DNA from: Sistotremastrum niveocremeum HHB9708 | Taxonomy: Eukaryota > Basidiomycota > Agaricomycetes > Sistotremastrales > Sistotremastraceae | Length of the DNA stretch: 64,000 bases | Assembly: GCA_001630475.1 (NCBI GenBank) | Contig: KV419448.1 | Location: 1-64,000 of the forward strand | Direction: 5' to 3' | Shown: positions 45,248 to 57,611 of the stretch, piece by piece | How positions within the stretch are numbered: position 1 is the first letter of the stretch | How the letters are laid out: each line of letters starts with the position of its first letter | Made by a program: the position numbers and the translations under genes | Notes under the pieces: model-generated | Told to the model about the DNA's origin: nothing | Database searches by the model: none | What the model saw: only the letters and a program-made list of their open reading frames with translations

Positions 45248-46637
45248 ATGATCTCGCTGACAACTAGGCCCTCTGACAACACGATCAGGACGAAGCTGTC
45301 GTCGAGTCTTGACCCAGCTCGCGCAGAACCTTCAACATCATCTGTAATAACTCGCATCAATGGAGATGATCTTGATCTACAGTCTGAGGGATCTAGTGAC
45401 GGCTCCAAACCTAGTCCACGACTTCCTTGGGAATTATTCACGAATATTCTGGAAGGATTGGTGACCCCATTTGGAGCTGGACAGCGGCTCGATCCCGCCC
45501 TCTTTGTTTTGGCACGTACTTGTCAGGCCTTACAAGTCGAGGCAGAACGTGTCATATATCGCAACGTCGTCTTTCAAAGTATGACCGAAGAGGCCTATTC
45601 ACTTAATCAGATGCTTCATTCCCGAGCTGCGGAATATGTCGAGACACTTTCCATCACAGATTTCGGCCTCCACAAAAGGGGGATGTCACTCACCGACGAC
45701 CGCGTACCCTCATCTTTCAGTTTCAATCTCCCCTTTCATCGTATGACTCGACTTCGATCTCTGACTGCGTTGTTTCTCGACCTTTATCAAGACGATGAAA
45801 GAGAAGAAACGAGGTTCTTCAGACAACTTGACCAGGCTCTCATTCCTGACGTCCTCCACCAGTTTTGGACCCTTACGGTGACGGATCCCCAAGACCTCCA
45901 GTTCATCCGTCGACAGAACCAGCTGCGACGTTTGACCATCAACAAAATACCAGATCAATACCTACCAGATCCCTCTCTTCTTCCTAAGCTGGAAGATCTC
46001 GAGCTGAGTAGAAAGGAGTTTGATCAGTCCCTTCAGCTCCTGCAGACGCGGGCCCTTCGAGCTGTGTCTCTCACTTTCCAGTATGCTCACCTCAACCTGA
46101 ATTTTGACGGGAAATCTTTGACATTCCTGGAAATGAAATTCGACTCCGTTACCCCGTCAGATTGGATTTTACTCCTCAACTTGAGGGCAATCGATTGCCC
46201 GAATATTATATGCTTGGTTCTCGAACTGGACACTGGTGTGGGCGAGGAACCCTTGCCGCTCGTGGTACGTGTAACGTTTACAATTCTTCAGATTTCTGAT
46301 TTCATCGCAGGATGGATACGAAAATGAGGATTGGTACTCCCCAGTAATCAAGGCTCTTGAACCCTGGGGCCAAATGCAGGGTCTGCATTTGAAAGCAGTT
46401 ACGAAAACTCCTTCGGAATATCTCATATCGGAATTCAAGACGACCTACAGAGTCCCGTATCTTCGCAATGTCTTATTACAGGTTTCAAACGAGATCGGCC
46501 CCGACGAGATTTATGAGTTATGTCGAATCAGTGATCATAGTTGGGAGGTCGTGAAATTGGAACGCTCTGATATTTTCAGTTGGATGGACAGCTGGAGATC
46601 GTTCGCGATGAAAGCACCGTTGGTCTTAAGGGACTGA
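45248..46637 (+). CDS. F-box-like protein, family 2 copy c
   Basis: Best-preserved family 2 member: exons 45248-46264 and 46311-46637, 447 residues. Variable N-terminal tail of about 60 residues, then PRLPWELFTNILEGLVTPFG, DPALFVLARTCQALQVEAER, VIYRNVVFQSMT, HSRAAEYVETLSITDFG, LPFHRMTRLRSLTALFLDL, QLRRLTINKIPDQYLPDPSL, DCPNIICLVLELD. Exon 2 carries the acidic GYENEDWYSPVIKALEPWG and the terminal WEVVKLERSDIFSWMDSWRS. The single intron after the DCPN repeat is shared across the family. The TIR transposon copy 2 lies 280 bp downstream. Confidence 0.8.
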
Positions 46638-46916
46638 AGAGAGCAGTTCCGACATGTGGTTGAAGGGTTGGATCCGGCAGGGTGCGGGTCCGCTTCTGTG
46701 TCTGAGAACTGCACGTCTTGCTGAAAATAGCTGGTCAGCATGGGTTCGTCGCTATTCAGTAATCACACATGTCTTTGCCTTGATGATATTTCGTCAAGCC
46801 GTAGCTAGATGACCACCCTGATTTAATGAATCTCGATCTTAAGGCGTTGTCCAATTGACGTCTGGCCCGGAGTTTCAAAATTTTGCTCCCGTCGATCAAA
46901 CCTGCAAAGCTACAAA

Positions 46917-47899
46917 TGGGGATCCGCACCTGCGCTTGGGTTTCCGTGACGCTTACATAAGCTTTTTACCATACCGCGGTGGCAAATTCACTCGAATGCC
47001 ATGTCTAGCCGTCCGCTCTCTGTATAAAATTACTAAAAAGTGAATACAAGCTCTAACATACTATAAATGACATATAAAGACAAATTCAAGGCAAACAGCG
47101 CCCTTTTCCTAATTGCTCTCCTCAAAGGGCTCCCCTTCTGACGCGTCGAATGGATTACATAAGCCGCTCTTTCACTCTTTCGTCCCCTTAGCGTGTATGT
47201 ACCGGAACTCGGTCGATCTCGTTCAAGTAAAGTGCCTGAGCGAACACAGCGGGCCTGACCCCTTTTTAGCAAGCGAAAACGGTGAAAAAAGTGTGACGCG
47301 TGACTTATTCTAGTCACAATTTTCTCAACGGGAAAATGCGGTGAATAGCCAGACTTGTTTCTTTGCGAGAACTCTGCAGGCGCTCAACGTGTTTTCAGCC
47401 CCCCTTCACGCTCTTTTCAGTTTCATTGAAAAAAGGCTGAAAAAATTGTTAGAATTGAAAAGAGGATGAATAAATCATGAGAAGTGATAGATCCTCTGCA
47501 AGCTTTTCTCGGCACAAGTAATATAATTCTTAGCAACATTTCCCCGGCGCAGGATGGATGAGAAGGTCCACTCAGGCGGCAACATTTTTTCACATTTTTC
47601 TCTTGCTAAAATTTGCTCCAGCCTGCTGTGGAAGTAATCCAACCTTCTTGTGAATTTGTTGGTTGCAGAATTTGAATTGCTGGTTTGGTTGAGGCTATAC
47701 CGACGGTTTCACGCGGAAGCAGAGCGAAATTAAAAATTGTGCAACCAAGAAAGTGTTCCAAATCGTTCATCAAATCAACCCCATATTTAATCCAGATTTT
47801 AAACGACGTAGGTGCGTCCCAAATCGAGTTTGCCACCGGTTTCTGGCAAAAGCACCTCACGTCGGAGTTGAAATTCTGTCGCGTCGTTGCTGATCCCCA
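46917..47899. mobile_element. TIR transposon, non-autonomous, copy 2
   Basis: Ends TGGGGATCCGCA and TGGGGATCAGCA form inverted repeats with one mismatch. The perfect 7-bp direct repeat CTACAAA flanks it at 46910-46916 and 47900-47906. Length 983 bp. Left (TGACGCTTACATAA), internal (GACGCGTCGAATGGATTA) and right (CACGTCGGAGTTGAA) segments match copy 1, the rest being much diverged. No transposase frame is visible. It sits in the 1.4-kb gap between F-box copies c and d. Confidence 0.88.
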
Positions 47900-48003
47900 C
47901 TACAAACTCTTCACCCGAGCTGGCCCGTAGCTGCCGTATATCCTCCACATAACGCACGCAACCTTTATTTTGCGCCGAGTCGGTTGCTCAAAGACATCAG
48001 TAG

Positions 48004-49394
48004 ATGCCCAGGATGCTCGCTTTCGACGATACCATGTCCAGCGAACTGGGACGTCGACTGAATCATGGACCGTCAACCTCCCCGCTTCCAGTCAGCACCC
48101 CTGAGGACCCCCGCTCTCCTGCTCATGATATGATAAGCCAGCGTCAATTATCAAACCGTCCTCGACTACCCTGGGAATTATTCAGAAGTATTGCAGAGAA
48201 ATTGGCTACGCCAGTCCGAGCTGTTCAACGCTTCGATCCAGCACTGTTCGTTCTCGGACGCACATGCCGTGCACTTCAGATCGAAGCTGAGCGCATCATA
48301 TACCGCAAGATCGTCTTTCAGACCATGACTGCACGAGCATCGCAAATCAATTCGATATTGCACGCTCGAGCCGCAGACTACGTGGAGTCACTCTTTATCT
48401 CCAACTTTGGCTCTTTGGAAGAACTCTCCAAAGAAGATGATCTGCCTTTCTCCTCCTTCAGCCACACTCTCCCTTTCCATCGCATGAAGAGACTTCGGAG
48501 GATGAATGTCTGGTTTATGGAGCTAAAGTCCATGAAGGATTTCGAAGAGACGGAATTATTCGAGAAACTGAACGAGGCCCTTCCTACCGATGTCCTTCAC
48601 CATTTTTGGACGTATACACATGCCCCCTCCCCCGATCTCGAGTTTCTTTGTCGGCAGAGTCAACTTCGACGATTGACTGCTCCGAGAATACCCGATGAGC
48701 TCATCGGAGGCCCATCCTTCTTACCCAAACTCGAAAGCCTCGAGATAGATGACAACGAGACTGAGCAATCACTCCAGCTCTTGGATATCCGGGCCCTCCG
48801 CGCGTTGGCTATCACACTCTACTATGATCATCTCGATGTGCCTTTCAACGGCGGACACACATTGACTTTCCTCGACCTGAAGTTCGGATTCATCTCCCCT
48901 GCAGATTGGACGTCTATTATCCATCTGAGGGCGGTTGATTGTCCCAACCTCGTGTATCTCTCTCTTTGGATGAGAACAGTGGACCGGAATAGAGCATTGG
49001 TAAGTAATAACTGTGCAATGCACTCCGTCGAACGCTCACTTTCTCTCAGGATGATGCTGAAGACGCGGACGAATACCAACAAGAGGATTGGTTCAGTCCA
49101 ATCATGAAAGTCTTAGACCGCTTCTCACGATTGCGGGCTTTGCTGCTCAAATTGCATTCATATACTCCTTCACTCACCTTCGTATCGGGGATCACAAAAG
49201 TCTGCAAAGCTACTTGTCTCTGCAGTGCCATGCTACATGTGACAGGTTTGGCAGAGGGGGAAGAAGAAAGATTCGAGCTACGTCGAGATCCTCAAGGATG
49301 GCAAGTAATGAACTCTGAACGCATTGACGCGATCGATTGGGAGGAGCACTGGAGATCAATAGCGATGAAGGAAGCTCAACTTGGTATAGATTGA
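48004..49394 (+). CDS. F-box-like protein, family 2 copy d
   Basis: Exons 48004-48999 and 49050-49394, 446 residues, intact. RPRLPWELFRSIAEKLATPV, DPALFVLGRTCRALQIEAER, IIYRKIVFQTMT, HARAADYVESLFISNFG, LPFHRMKRLRRMNVWFMEL, DCPNLVYLSLWMRT. Exon 2 starts with an acidic stretch (DDAEDADEYQQEDWFSPIMK) and ends WEEHWRSIAMKEAQLGID. The GTAAGT donor and the intron position match copy c. Putative substrate adaptor; the LRR-like middle differs most between copies, consistent with diversifying targets. Confidence 0.8.
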
Positions 49395-49802
49395 AACCTG
49401 TTCATTCATGAGACGGAGACTGTATCATCCAGTGTACATGCACTTTTATTCATATTTATGCATTAATATCATCAGCTTGATCAGCCGCATTTTAAGTCAA
49501 CTGACAGGATGGCTTCCAGTGCGATGGAGTGAAGCTAGAATGAGGATGGCGCTGTTCAATACACTTGTTCATTGTGGACTACGGTGCACGATAGTGCCAG
49601 CAGTACTGTATTTCATGCACATGCATGTTGTAACTCCGATTCCAACACGTTCTTCCGCTCGTGTAGTAATCGCAGGCTGGCAGCTTTGATCAGGACTACG
49701 ATCTCTGGCGATTGTTAAAGATATGGACTCGAAGTACACATACAGCTCGCCTTTCATCGTAGACGACGCTTATCTGACAATAGTCCCTCTGTCGACATAC
49801 CG

Positions 49803-51152
49803 ATGACGGTTGATGGCAAGGTTGATGGGAAACCTGCTTTGCTTCCAGTCAATCAGTCAGTTCGTCTCCAGTGAGCTCTAGCTTCCGTCTCACGGACCTG
49901 TCAGCCCCAACACCAGGGGCAGCTCCAAGAATATACGACTACCTTGGGAACTGTTCACCGATCTTTTGCAAAGATTTGCCACACCCGTTGGTGGTACACA
50001 ACACCTGGACCCTGCACTTCTCATTTTTGCACAAACTTGTCGTGTATTGCAAGCCGAGGCAGAGCGTATCATCTATCGCAAAGTTAAGATACAGACAAGG
50101 ACCTATAAAGCAGCCAACATCAATGACGTACTGCAGAAGCGAGCTGCGAAGTACGTCGAATGTCTGTCCATCGTGGACAGCGGACCGCCAAAGAATGCCC
50201 GAGGAGGCCGTGCTGCCAATGCATCTCCCCCGTTCTTTGCTTATAAACTTCCCTTCGCTCGAATGACAAGGCTCCGCACTCTGGATATCTTCTTTATCGA
50301 CGATACTATTCCAGGGCACGAAAGGGAAACTTCTCGGATTTTCAAAAAGCTCAACACAGACCTGCCTGTTGATAATCTCAAAGAATTCAGGACATTCACG
50401 CCCTCCCCTCCAAAAGACTTGCAATTTCTTCGTCGACAATCCATGCTCCGGCACGTGTATGCCGCGAGGCTCCCAGATGAGTTTGTGCACGACCCTTCGT
50501 TCCTACCTCGTGTCGAGAATCTGGAGCTTCCTAAGGGACCAGAACAAGCAATTACGTTTCTTGAGACACGACCTCTTCGAGCGTTGTATCTCAGTCTTCA
50601 CAGCTCTCGTATAAAAGCACCTTTACGAGGCAACCTCTTACGATCCCTCGAGCTTAATCTCAATTTCACCTCGCACGCGGACAGGCTGTCGTTCCTGATC
50701 CTGAGAACGGAAGACTGCCCGAACCTTCGCTACTTGTCACTCTTTCTAGCGTCGAAAGAGTCTAGCATTTTCCTCATGCGTTATCCAAGTTTGTCATGTA
50801 CTCTCAATCACTGAATCGACTCTAGAGCGATGATCCTGATGATGAAGACGACGACGATGAGAACATCGAGTGGTTTTCTCCACTTGTCAAGGTACTTGAG
50901 CGCTGGTCAAAATTGGAGGCGTTCTTTCTAGAATTTTCTACCTATTCCCGATCGGGTCCTCTCTCTTTGTTGTTCAAGGAAAACTGCAGAGCTCCTCGGC
51001 TCAAAAGTGCAGTTTTGTCTATACAAAGCATGAGCTGGACAGATCAGGATGAAGTGATTGAGTTGCGCCGAGACGGAGGTGCTGGATGGAAAGTGACCAA
51101 GGTTTTGGATCCGATGGATTGGAAGGACAACTGGAAATCGACTGTCTTGTAG
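49803..51152 (+). CDS. F-box-like protein, family 2 copy e, splice model unresolved
   Basis: Core frame: IRLPWELFTDLLQRFATPVG, DPALLIFAQTCRVLQAEAER, IIYRKVKIQ, LQKRAAKYVECLSIVDSG, LPFARMTRLRTLDIFFID, DCPNLRYLSLFLASKE. The conserved C-terminus (ENIEWFSPLVKVLERWSKLE to DPMDWKDNWKSTVL) is in a separate exon from about 50829. No standard GT donor joins the two in phase; the only in-phase choice starts GTCTAG. The 5' end also needs an unusually short intron to reach an ATG (49803). So the gene may be decaying or use odd introns. Confidence 0.6.
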
Positions 51153-51368
51153 GAATGATGCTTTTGCTTCGAGAGGTAGAAACGTAGACTGCGTCGATAT
51201 CTGTATCGTGTACTTCGAGACCCGGCTCCCGAGGCGTGTGTTGCCAGAATCAATTTGATGAAGATTAAATATGCGACGGAATCAGACGATTACAGAAGTG
51301 ATATATAGAAAAAAGAGGACTGAATAAATAAAAAACGGCAGCTAACGGAGGGCGGCTCAAATCGACAA

Positions 51369-52740
51369 CTACAGGTTCAACTCTTTCACGATCTGCTCAG
51401 ACGTATTCCAAAGATCCAAAGCCTTCTGCGAATCCTGAGCAGGCTTGCTCTTCGTACCAAACTTCCCAAACGGCACAAGATAAGCCGCTTTATACTGATC
51501 TCTATGTGCCTTGACTTCCGTAGCACCGGCAGCGAAAGCAGATGTGATAGCGCCATCTTCTTGAGACGTGCTGATGAGCTTCATCAGGAACGTGCCGAAA
51601 GGTAGCATGTTGTTGAACAGCCGTTGAGCGCCTGGAGTAGCTACCCCGCCGGGGTGGACGGAGATGCAGGTGATGGGGATGTTCTCTTCGTCGAGGCGGC
51701 GTTGGAGTTCGTTGGCGTGGAGGATGTTGGCGAGCTTGGCGTATCCTGAGTCGAGCATGAAGTATCAGCGTCAATGAGCTGGTGGAAGGCTGGGATGACG
51801 AAGACACACCGTAACGTTGCATTTTGCCGATACGGGAATTCGTGAAGCGGTTGTTGAGAGCTTCTTTGGAGGTGAAGATGGTGTCTTTCGAAGCTGGGAA
51901 CGCGTGGGCTGCGGATGATAACTGGACGTAGGAAATGAATGTCAATGGAGAGGTATGGGGTGAGTAGGGAGCGACGAACGTTGACGATTCGAACGTCGGA
52001 ACCGGGTTCCGCGGCTGTCTTCTTGAGGAGAGGAAGAAGGGCATTGGTATATATGAATGGACCCAGATAGCTTTAACAATGCAGGATCAGTCATCAGTTC
52101 TTCGAAATGGACAGTGGGGGAACTCACTTGGCGAAGATGCTTTCACCGAGCCCTTCCTTCAGCGTAACATAATCCTCTTCCACGCTATGCGTTCAGGTCA
52201 GATGGACAGTAGCACGATATGCCATCGCTACGCACAAGCCGGCATTGTTTACTGATCAGAAGGAGCATAAGTCAATGCACGAACCATAGAGGACACTGTA
52301 TATACTCACTCAAAACATCAAGCCTGTCTTCCCTCTTCAAGAATTCCTCCGCCGATTTCTTGATAGACTGAGGATCCGATAAATCCAGTTTGATGTAATG
52401 GAGAGATCCATTGCCAGGCCCGAGTCCTGCAAGCTCCAATTCTTTGATAGCACCGATTGTCTTGCTCTCATTTCGTGCAGCCAGATAAATCTGTCGGCCA
52501 ATAAGATGCCCATCAGGGTCACTGAAGCCCGTGATGTAGGAGAAAGTACGTACCTTCGCGCCTTTTCGAGCTAAATGCAAGACAGTGTGTTTTCCAATAC
52601 CAGCACTGTAGCAAGGGTTAGTTGACTCTTCTCTTGGGATTCCTTCGAGCTAACCTGGCTCCAGTGACAATGATGACTTTGCCAGTGAGGTCGGGGAGGT
52701 CGGTCAAGGGGTTGTATCGACGAGAGAAGAGACCGCCCAT
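51369..52740 (-). CDS. Short-chain dehydrogenase/reductase E
   Basis: Fifth SDR, facing the F-box array. Exons placed with confidence: 52740-52655, 52605-52554, 52490-52310, then several more to 51369. Start MGGLFSRRYNPLTDLPDLTG; VIIVTGASAGIGK at residues 22-34 (nucleotide-binding TGxxxGIG); LAARNESKTIGAIKELELAG; LINNAG; then PFIYTNALLPLLKKTAAEPG. The catalytic YxxxK is split by an intron (MQRYG, then YAKLANIL), as in all other copies. Tail KAAYLVPFGKFGTKSKPAQD, ending EQIVKELNL. Closest to SDR B despite lying 35 kb away, so the family spread by dispersal as well as tandem copying. Confidence 0.87.
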
Positions 52741-53484
52741 AATAGCTTTTCTAAAGAAGAAGAAGATAGTCGAGCACTAGTTTGATATTCGTAGACTTGA
52801 CGAGATGTAGCAGGCGGAATGCCTATCGAACGGCAGTGGATCGAAGACATCGTGTGACCACGACCCCGACGGTATTTATAACTCGCGAAATACTCGTAGT
52901 CAATGCTTGCGCCATCTTGATGTCGATTACTCAGCTATACTTTAGCTGAGTACAGGTGAGAAGAAAAGCCTACGACGACGTCGGGCAGGGGCTGAGACCA
53001 GTTACTCGATAAGGAAATTCGGCTATGCTAAATGAGAGTCTCTTAGTAAGCCGGCCGGGGAATTGGTCGGCTATCCTCCCGTCGGCTTGAGAACGCGTGT
53101 CGTTCCTTGTGCGGTGCGAAACTCTTCCAGTAATCTCTATTGCCAGATCTGCCAAGAAACTCTTTTTCAACACTGCTTCAAAATCAAACCAGCGAAGAAA
53201 AGTTTATGTTTCAGGAAAGACGAACGTCCAGATATGCTGATGTATAATGCCATGGTGCCCGAATACCTCGAACAGGTCCTGACAACAAGAGCTCCCATAC
53301 ATTCCAATTTTTATGTCCTGACAACTCAGTTATACCTGTCAAGCAAGCTGCACTAGTATCATGAGAAAATTGTATGGCAAGTACATTACGCAAACTGAAC
53401 GCTATTCGGAATAAAATATTCGTGGCGAACGTGTATGCACCATAAGGTGGCAGACGTTGTTTCGAAAGAGGCGATGATCGAGGA
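52741..53484. other. Intergenic region, no gene seen
   Basis: About 0.7 kb between the SDR E start and the 3' end of the minus-strand F-box copy f. A frame at 53063-53356 (plus) has no supporting motif. It probably holds the SDR E promoter. Confidence 0.4.
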
Positions 53485-54777
53485 CTACCAGTTCTTCCAT
53501 CTGTGCATCCACTCATATTCGTCGACAGTCTTGCAAATAATCCATCTCTCAGTTCCTTCCAAGCCGTTGGAGAGATCACTTCCTCCCTCCCTCCGTAGCT
53601 CGACGGACCAATTTCTTTCTTTCACTTTGCATACCAAAAGCACAGTTTGCAATTGGCGTGGAAGAGTCGTGTTACTCGACGTTCTGTCGATGAAAAAGTC
53701 TGTGATGATTTCTCGCGAGATGTGGCAGCCGAAGAGGTAAATGTGTAGAGCTTGTAGATGTGTGAAATCCTCGAGCGCATGAAGAAGAGGGGAAAGTATG
53801 TTTCTCTAATAAAAATCATATTAGCATGCGTATCCCATTTGCGCTTTGTAGTGATGACTGAAGAAGAGTATGCTTACCTTGATACTCGCGGACGAATCGA
53901 GCGTAAGTCGGAGACGAAATGATAAGACTTGGATGTTAGGACAATCTCGAGTCCTCTGCTCGAGGAAATGGATCACCTTATTGGGAGATATGAGCCCAAT
54001 TTCGAGACGAATCATTTCGAGCCTATGAGGAAAATTTGGCATTGTGAAGTTGTTAGGAATATGTTCGAAGACGAGACACTTGACAGGCCTCGTCTTCAAG
54101 AGATCCAACAAGTGGTCGATTGATCCGCGTGCAATCGTCAAATTCTCAAGTAGTGGAAGGAACGTGGGAGAGGGTATTAGAGTTGGATGATCGGCCATGG
54201 AAGGTAGACGAAGGTGTGTAAGGTTGGATTGGCGGAGGAGGAATTGAAGCTCGTGGGAGTTGAGGGAGATGGATGAGGAGAATGAGCGAAGAGTATTCTC
54301 GACAAGTTTCTCGTGGAGAACTTGGAATAGAGATCTGTCGATGAATGTGGGTTTGTCGAGGAAGATCTTTGAGATATGTATAGCTCGGAGTCGGCTCATG
54401 CGGTCGAACGGAAGTGTCGTATAAGATATATAGACCATTGGACGACCGCGCATTCGCGCACTTTTGAGTCGGTTTTGGACATTGATTGCGGAGTCCATGA
54501 TAGTTATCTTCTCGACATATTCTGCTTTTCTGGTCTGGAGAGCGTCCATGAGTTCGGAAGGACATGATTTTTGTTGTTCGAAGAGAAGATCGCGGAATAT
54601 AATTCGCTCTGCTTCATATTGGAATGCACGGCAGGTTTGGGCAAGAGAACAGAGGGCTTTTAATTCTTCGCCTGCGAAATGCGAATATAGTTGGTGTGGG
54701 CCGGCGAGCGATTCTGCGATTGGTCTGTAGAATTCGGGGAGCAGAGAAGGCTCGTTTGACTCTTCCACCTCGGTCAT
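53485..54777 (-). CDS. F-box-like protein, family 2 copy f
   Basis: Minus-strand member of the family: exons 54777-53878 and 53805-53485, 406 residues, in phase. SLLPEFYRPIAESLAGPHQL, ALCSLAQTCRAFQYEAERII, LQTRKAEYVEKITIMDSA, LPFDRMSRLRAIHISKIFL, QSNLTHLRLPSM, RDCPNIQVLSFRLRL; exon 2 reads SPLLHALEDFTHLQALHIYL to VDEYEWMHRWKNW. It keeps the family's single intron after the DCPN repeat but lacks the long N-terminal tail. Its inverted orientation relative to copies a-e, with SDR E between, suggests an inversion or independent insertion. Role as ubiquitin-ligase adaptor is inferred. Confidence 0.78.
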
Positions 54778-55299
54778 GGATGGTATTCTAGAAGACACAA
54801 TTTAGACATGCAAGGTTTCCTTGTTGACAAACATACCCGATGGTTTTGTCTTGAATCGAGTCCTTAGGCTTTCTTGAGCTCGAAATGTGCGGCAGCGCAG
54901 GCGTTCTTTGGACTAGCTAGTAGAGACGCGCTCCCCGTCTAGCCTGAACATACCAACAAGCTTTTGTAGGCATCTGGGAATATTCCAGTCTTGTATTCAG
55001 TATCAGGAACAATTCTTTCTTGTAATCAGGATCAGGAACAAAGCACTCGGAAGATCCGGACAGAAAAGCCAATCAAGAAATCGTCATCACAACAACCTAC
55101 ATCAGAAAATGCCAGAAAACAAGCCGGATCCGGCATCGGCCCGATCCACGACGAAGTCCGAGTTTCGGTCCCGGATAGCGTCGGAGAGCAAGGCTGTGCC
55201 TGAGTCTTGACCGTCTGGATAAATACTCCTCAGCCAGGCCCACCTTGCTTCCAACAATCATCTCATTTTCTACACTACTTTACTGCACTTGATATTACA

Positions 55300-57611
55300 A
55301 TGCCTCCTCGTGGTGAGCATGAGATCCGTCCTTCAAGGCAAGTGCTACTCGATATCACTCACAGCTACCAATCGCTGACGACGAAATTAGTTCTGCAGAC
55401 GAATCTGACCAGTCGGGATCCCGACCTTCAGGACCGACTTGTACATCATGCAGGTGAATGTCGACTCTCTTGATTTTATTCGCCGAACTAACCTCCTAGG
55501 GAAATGAAAATCGTACAATATCGTCCAAACCCCATTATTACGCCCCACCTATTCATCTGCGACATCATCTCAAGCATGAATGACACGTAGAAATGCGACC
55601 GCCGTCGACCATTCTGCGGCGCTTGCGAACGTGCTCGTCGGGAAGACAGCTGTCAATATGACGACGGCGTACATAGAAGTCGTCATCGACAGCTCCAAGC
55701 TCGAATCGACGAGCTCCAGACTGAAATCGCCCAATTGGAAGGGACACCTTCAAATTCGCCCACTGGGATATCGAGCCCTAGTGCTGGCAAGTCTTTCTCT
55801 CGAATTCAACGCAATTCGTCTGATCCTTTCGGTGTAGGATCTTCTAGAATTTCGACCCGTCGCTCATCGAGGTCCCTTGCGCAAAGTAGCGGCTCTCCCG
55901 GCTCTTCTAGTGCTGGTGCGCTCCCGCTGGCATCCGCACTTGCTGCGCCTTCACAAGGGCAAATCGTGAGCGGCGGACCGATCGGGGATCCTGATATTCA
56001 GTCCCCTTGGGCTTCAAGAGCTCCATCTCCCTATCCCAACATCGTACATCCCGTACATGGGTCTCCAATCCACCCAGCTACATGGGAACAACTGTTCGTT
56101 CCCCTCTTTCCCTGTTATTGGCATATATGCTAATCATGTGCGAATACAGGAAACAGGTGTTTCTACACCACATCAACCAAATCTACCCCATCGTCGGTCT
56201 CGGATCTCCTTTCGACCAACACACATTTGCATTCCGCACAACAGGCTACCTCCTCGGTTCCACATTCGATCCCTCCTCTCCTCTCTCCCCACCCCTGATC
56301 ACCGCATCCGCCCAAGCACTGCACACAGCCCTCGCCTCAGGCTCCGACATAATGGACCTCATAAACTCCTCCTACCTCCTCGCTTTCCACTCTTACACGA
56401 ATGGAAGGTTATTAGAAGGAATGTATCACGCTGGAGCGGCTGTATCTATATGTCTTCAATGTCGTCTTCATCAAATTGAGGATTTGACTCAGGATGAGGC
56501 CGAGGAGGAAGAGGAAAATCCCGTCGCGGGGACTAGTAGGAGTAATGAATTGTGGTCTCATCCGAGTATCGGGACGCCCGTTTTACTTCCTGCGCGGAAT
56601 ATGAGGGATAGGGAGATGCGGATTAGGACGTTTTGGCAGGTGTTTTATCTGGATCAGTGTTGGAGTGTTGCGCTTGGTGCTTTGCCCCTTTTCACCAACG
56701 GGAGTAGTAACAACGAAACTGCTAATCTGGATGTGGAGATTAGCACTCCCTGGCCTGGACAAGCGTATAGCGAGGTACATTCTCTTCCCTTTGCTGTTTG
56801 ATCATTTCTTAATATCGCTCTAGGCAATCCCCGGCTCATCCACAAACATCATCGCACGTCTATGCGGTGCAGTGAACGAGAATCTCCCAAACAACACCGA
56901 AGCAATCCTAGCTCAGGCAGCAGCCGTATTCAAGCGCGCCTCCTCCCTCTCTCTAGAAGCAACAGCCTCGCCCGAACCAGGCACAGACATGTCTCCCGAA
57001 TTCTGGACTCAATATGCGTCGTTGGAGCAGGCTATTCGCGGGTTATCCTCTCGCATCCCACCGCTCGCAGGTGGTGGTATACCCGCGTTAGAAGCAGATA
57101 CCAGACTCGTTACGGCGCATACGATGGTTCATACTACCCTGCTTCATCTCTATCATCCGTTCGTCAACGCAGATGGGAACGTTCGAGAGAATAGCCTTGC
57201 CGAAGCTCGTTTGATACTTGGTATAATCCACGGAATCGAACCCCGTCAATTCGAATTCCTAGATCCTCTTTTAGGCGTGAGTACATTCTCTTCATCCCAA
57301 TCTTAAGATGGAGAGGCTGACAACGACGACGACAATGTGGATTAGACAATGTGGATGTCAACCGCTGGCGTATTCATACGCGAAATGTCGGCTGTACGCA
57401 GTTCTAATACTTTCTTCTCTTTGGAAGTTATGGAAGGATTGCATGCGGAATATCAAGTTGTTGTGGGAGCGATGAAGAGGTTGGCTAGAGTGTTCCCTAT
57501 CGTCGGTACGTCCTTGTTCCTACCTTTGTACGATTTGCGGGTAAACGCTGATATATGATTGTAGAAACTATGGTTCAGAGGGTAGAAGAATTTTATGCGG
57601 CTTCTTTTTAA
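55300..57611 (+). CDS. Zn2Cys6 transcription factor with fungal-specific regulatory domain
   Basis: Putative nuclear regulator of 633 residues in eight exons: 55300-55337, 55391-55453, 55500-55512, 55591-56093, 56150-56774, 56824-57276, 57346-57505, 57565-57611. The zinc cluster reads CTSCREMKIKCDRRRPFCGA then CERARREDSC, with all six cysteines; it is assembled from exons 2, 3 and 4, and exon 3 is a 13-nt microexon encoding R-E-M-K-I. Intron 1 has the classic GC donor AG|GCAAGT. A short coiled coil follows (HRQLQARIDELQTEIAQLE), then a Ser/Pro linker and the large regulatory domain (VFLHHINQIYPIVG, MYHAGAAVSICLQCRLHQ, RTFWQVFYLDQCWSVALG). Targets are unknown; phosphatase 2 lies 408 bp downstream on the same strand. 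Confidence 0.88.
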
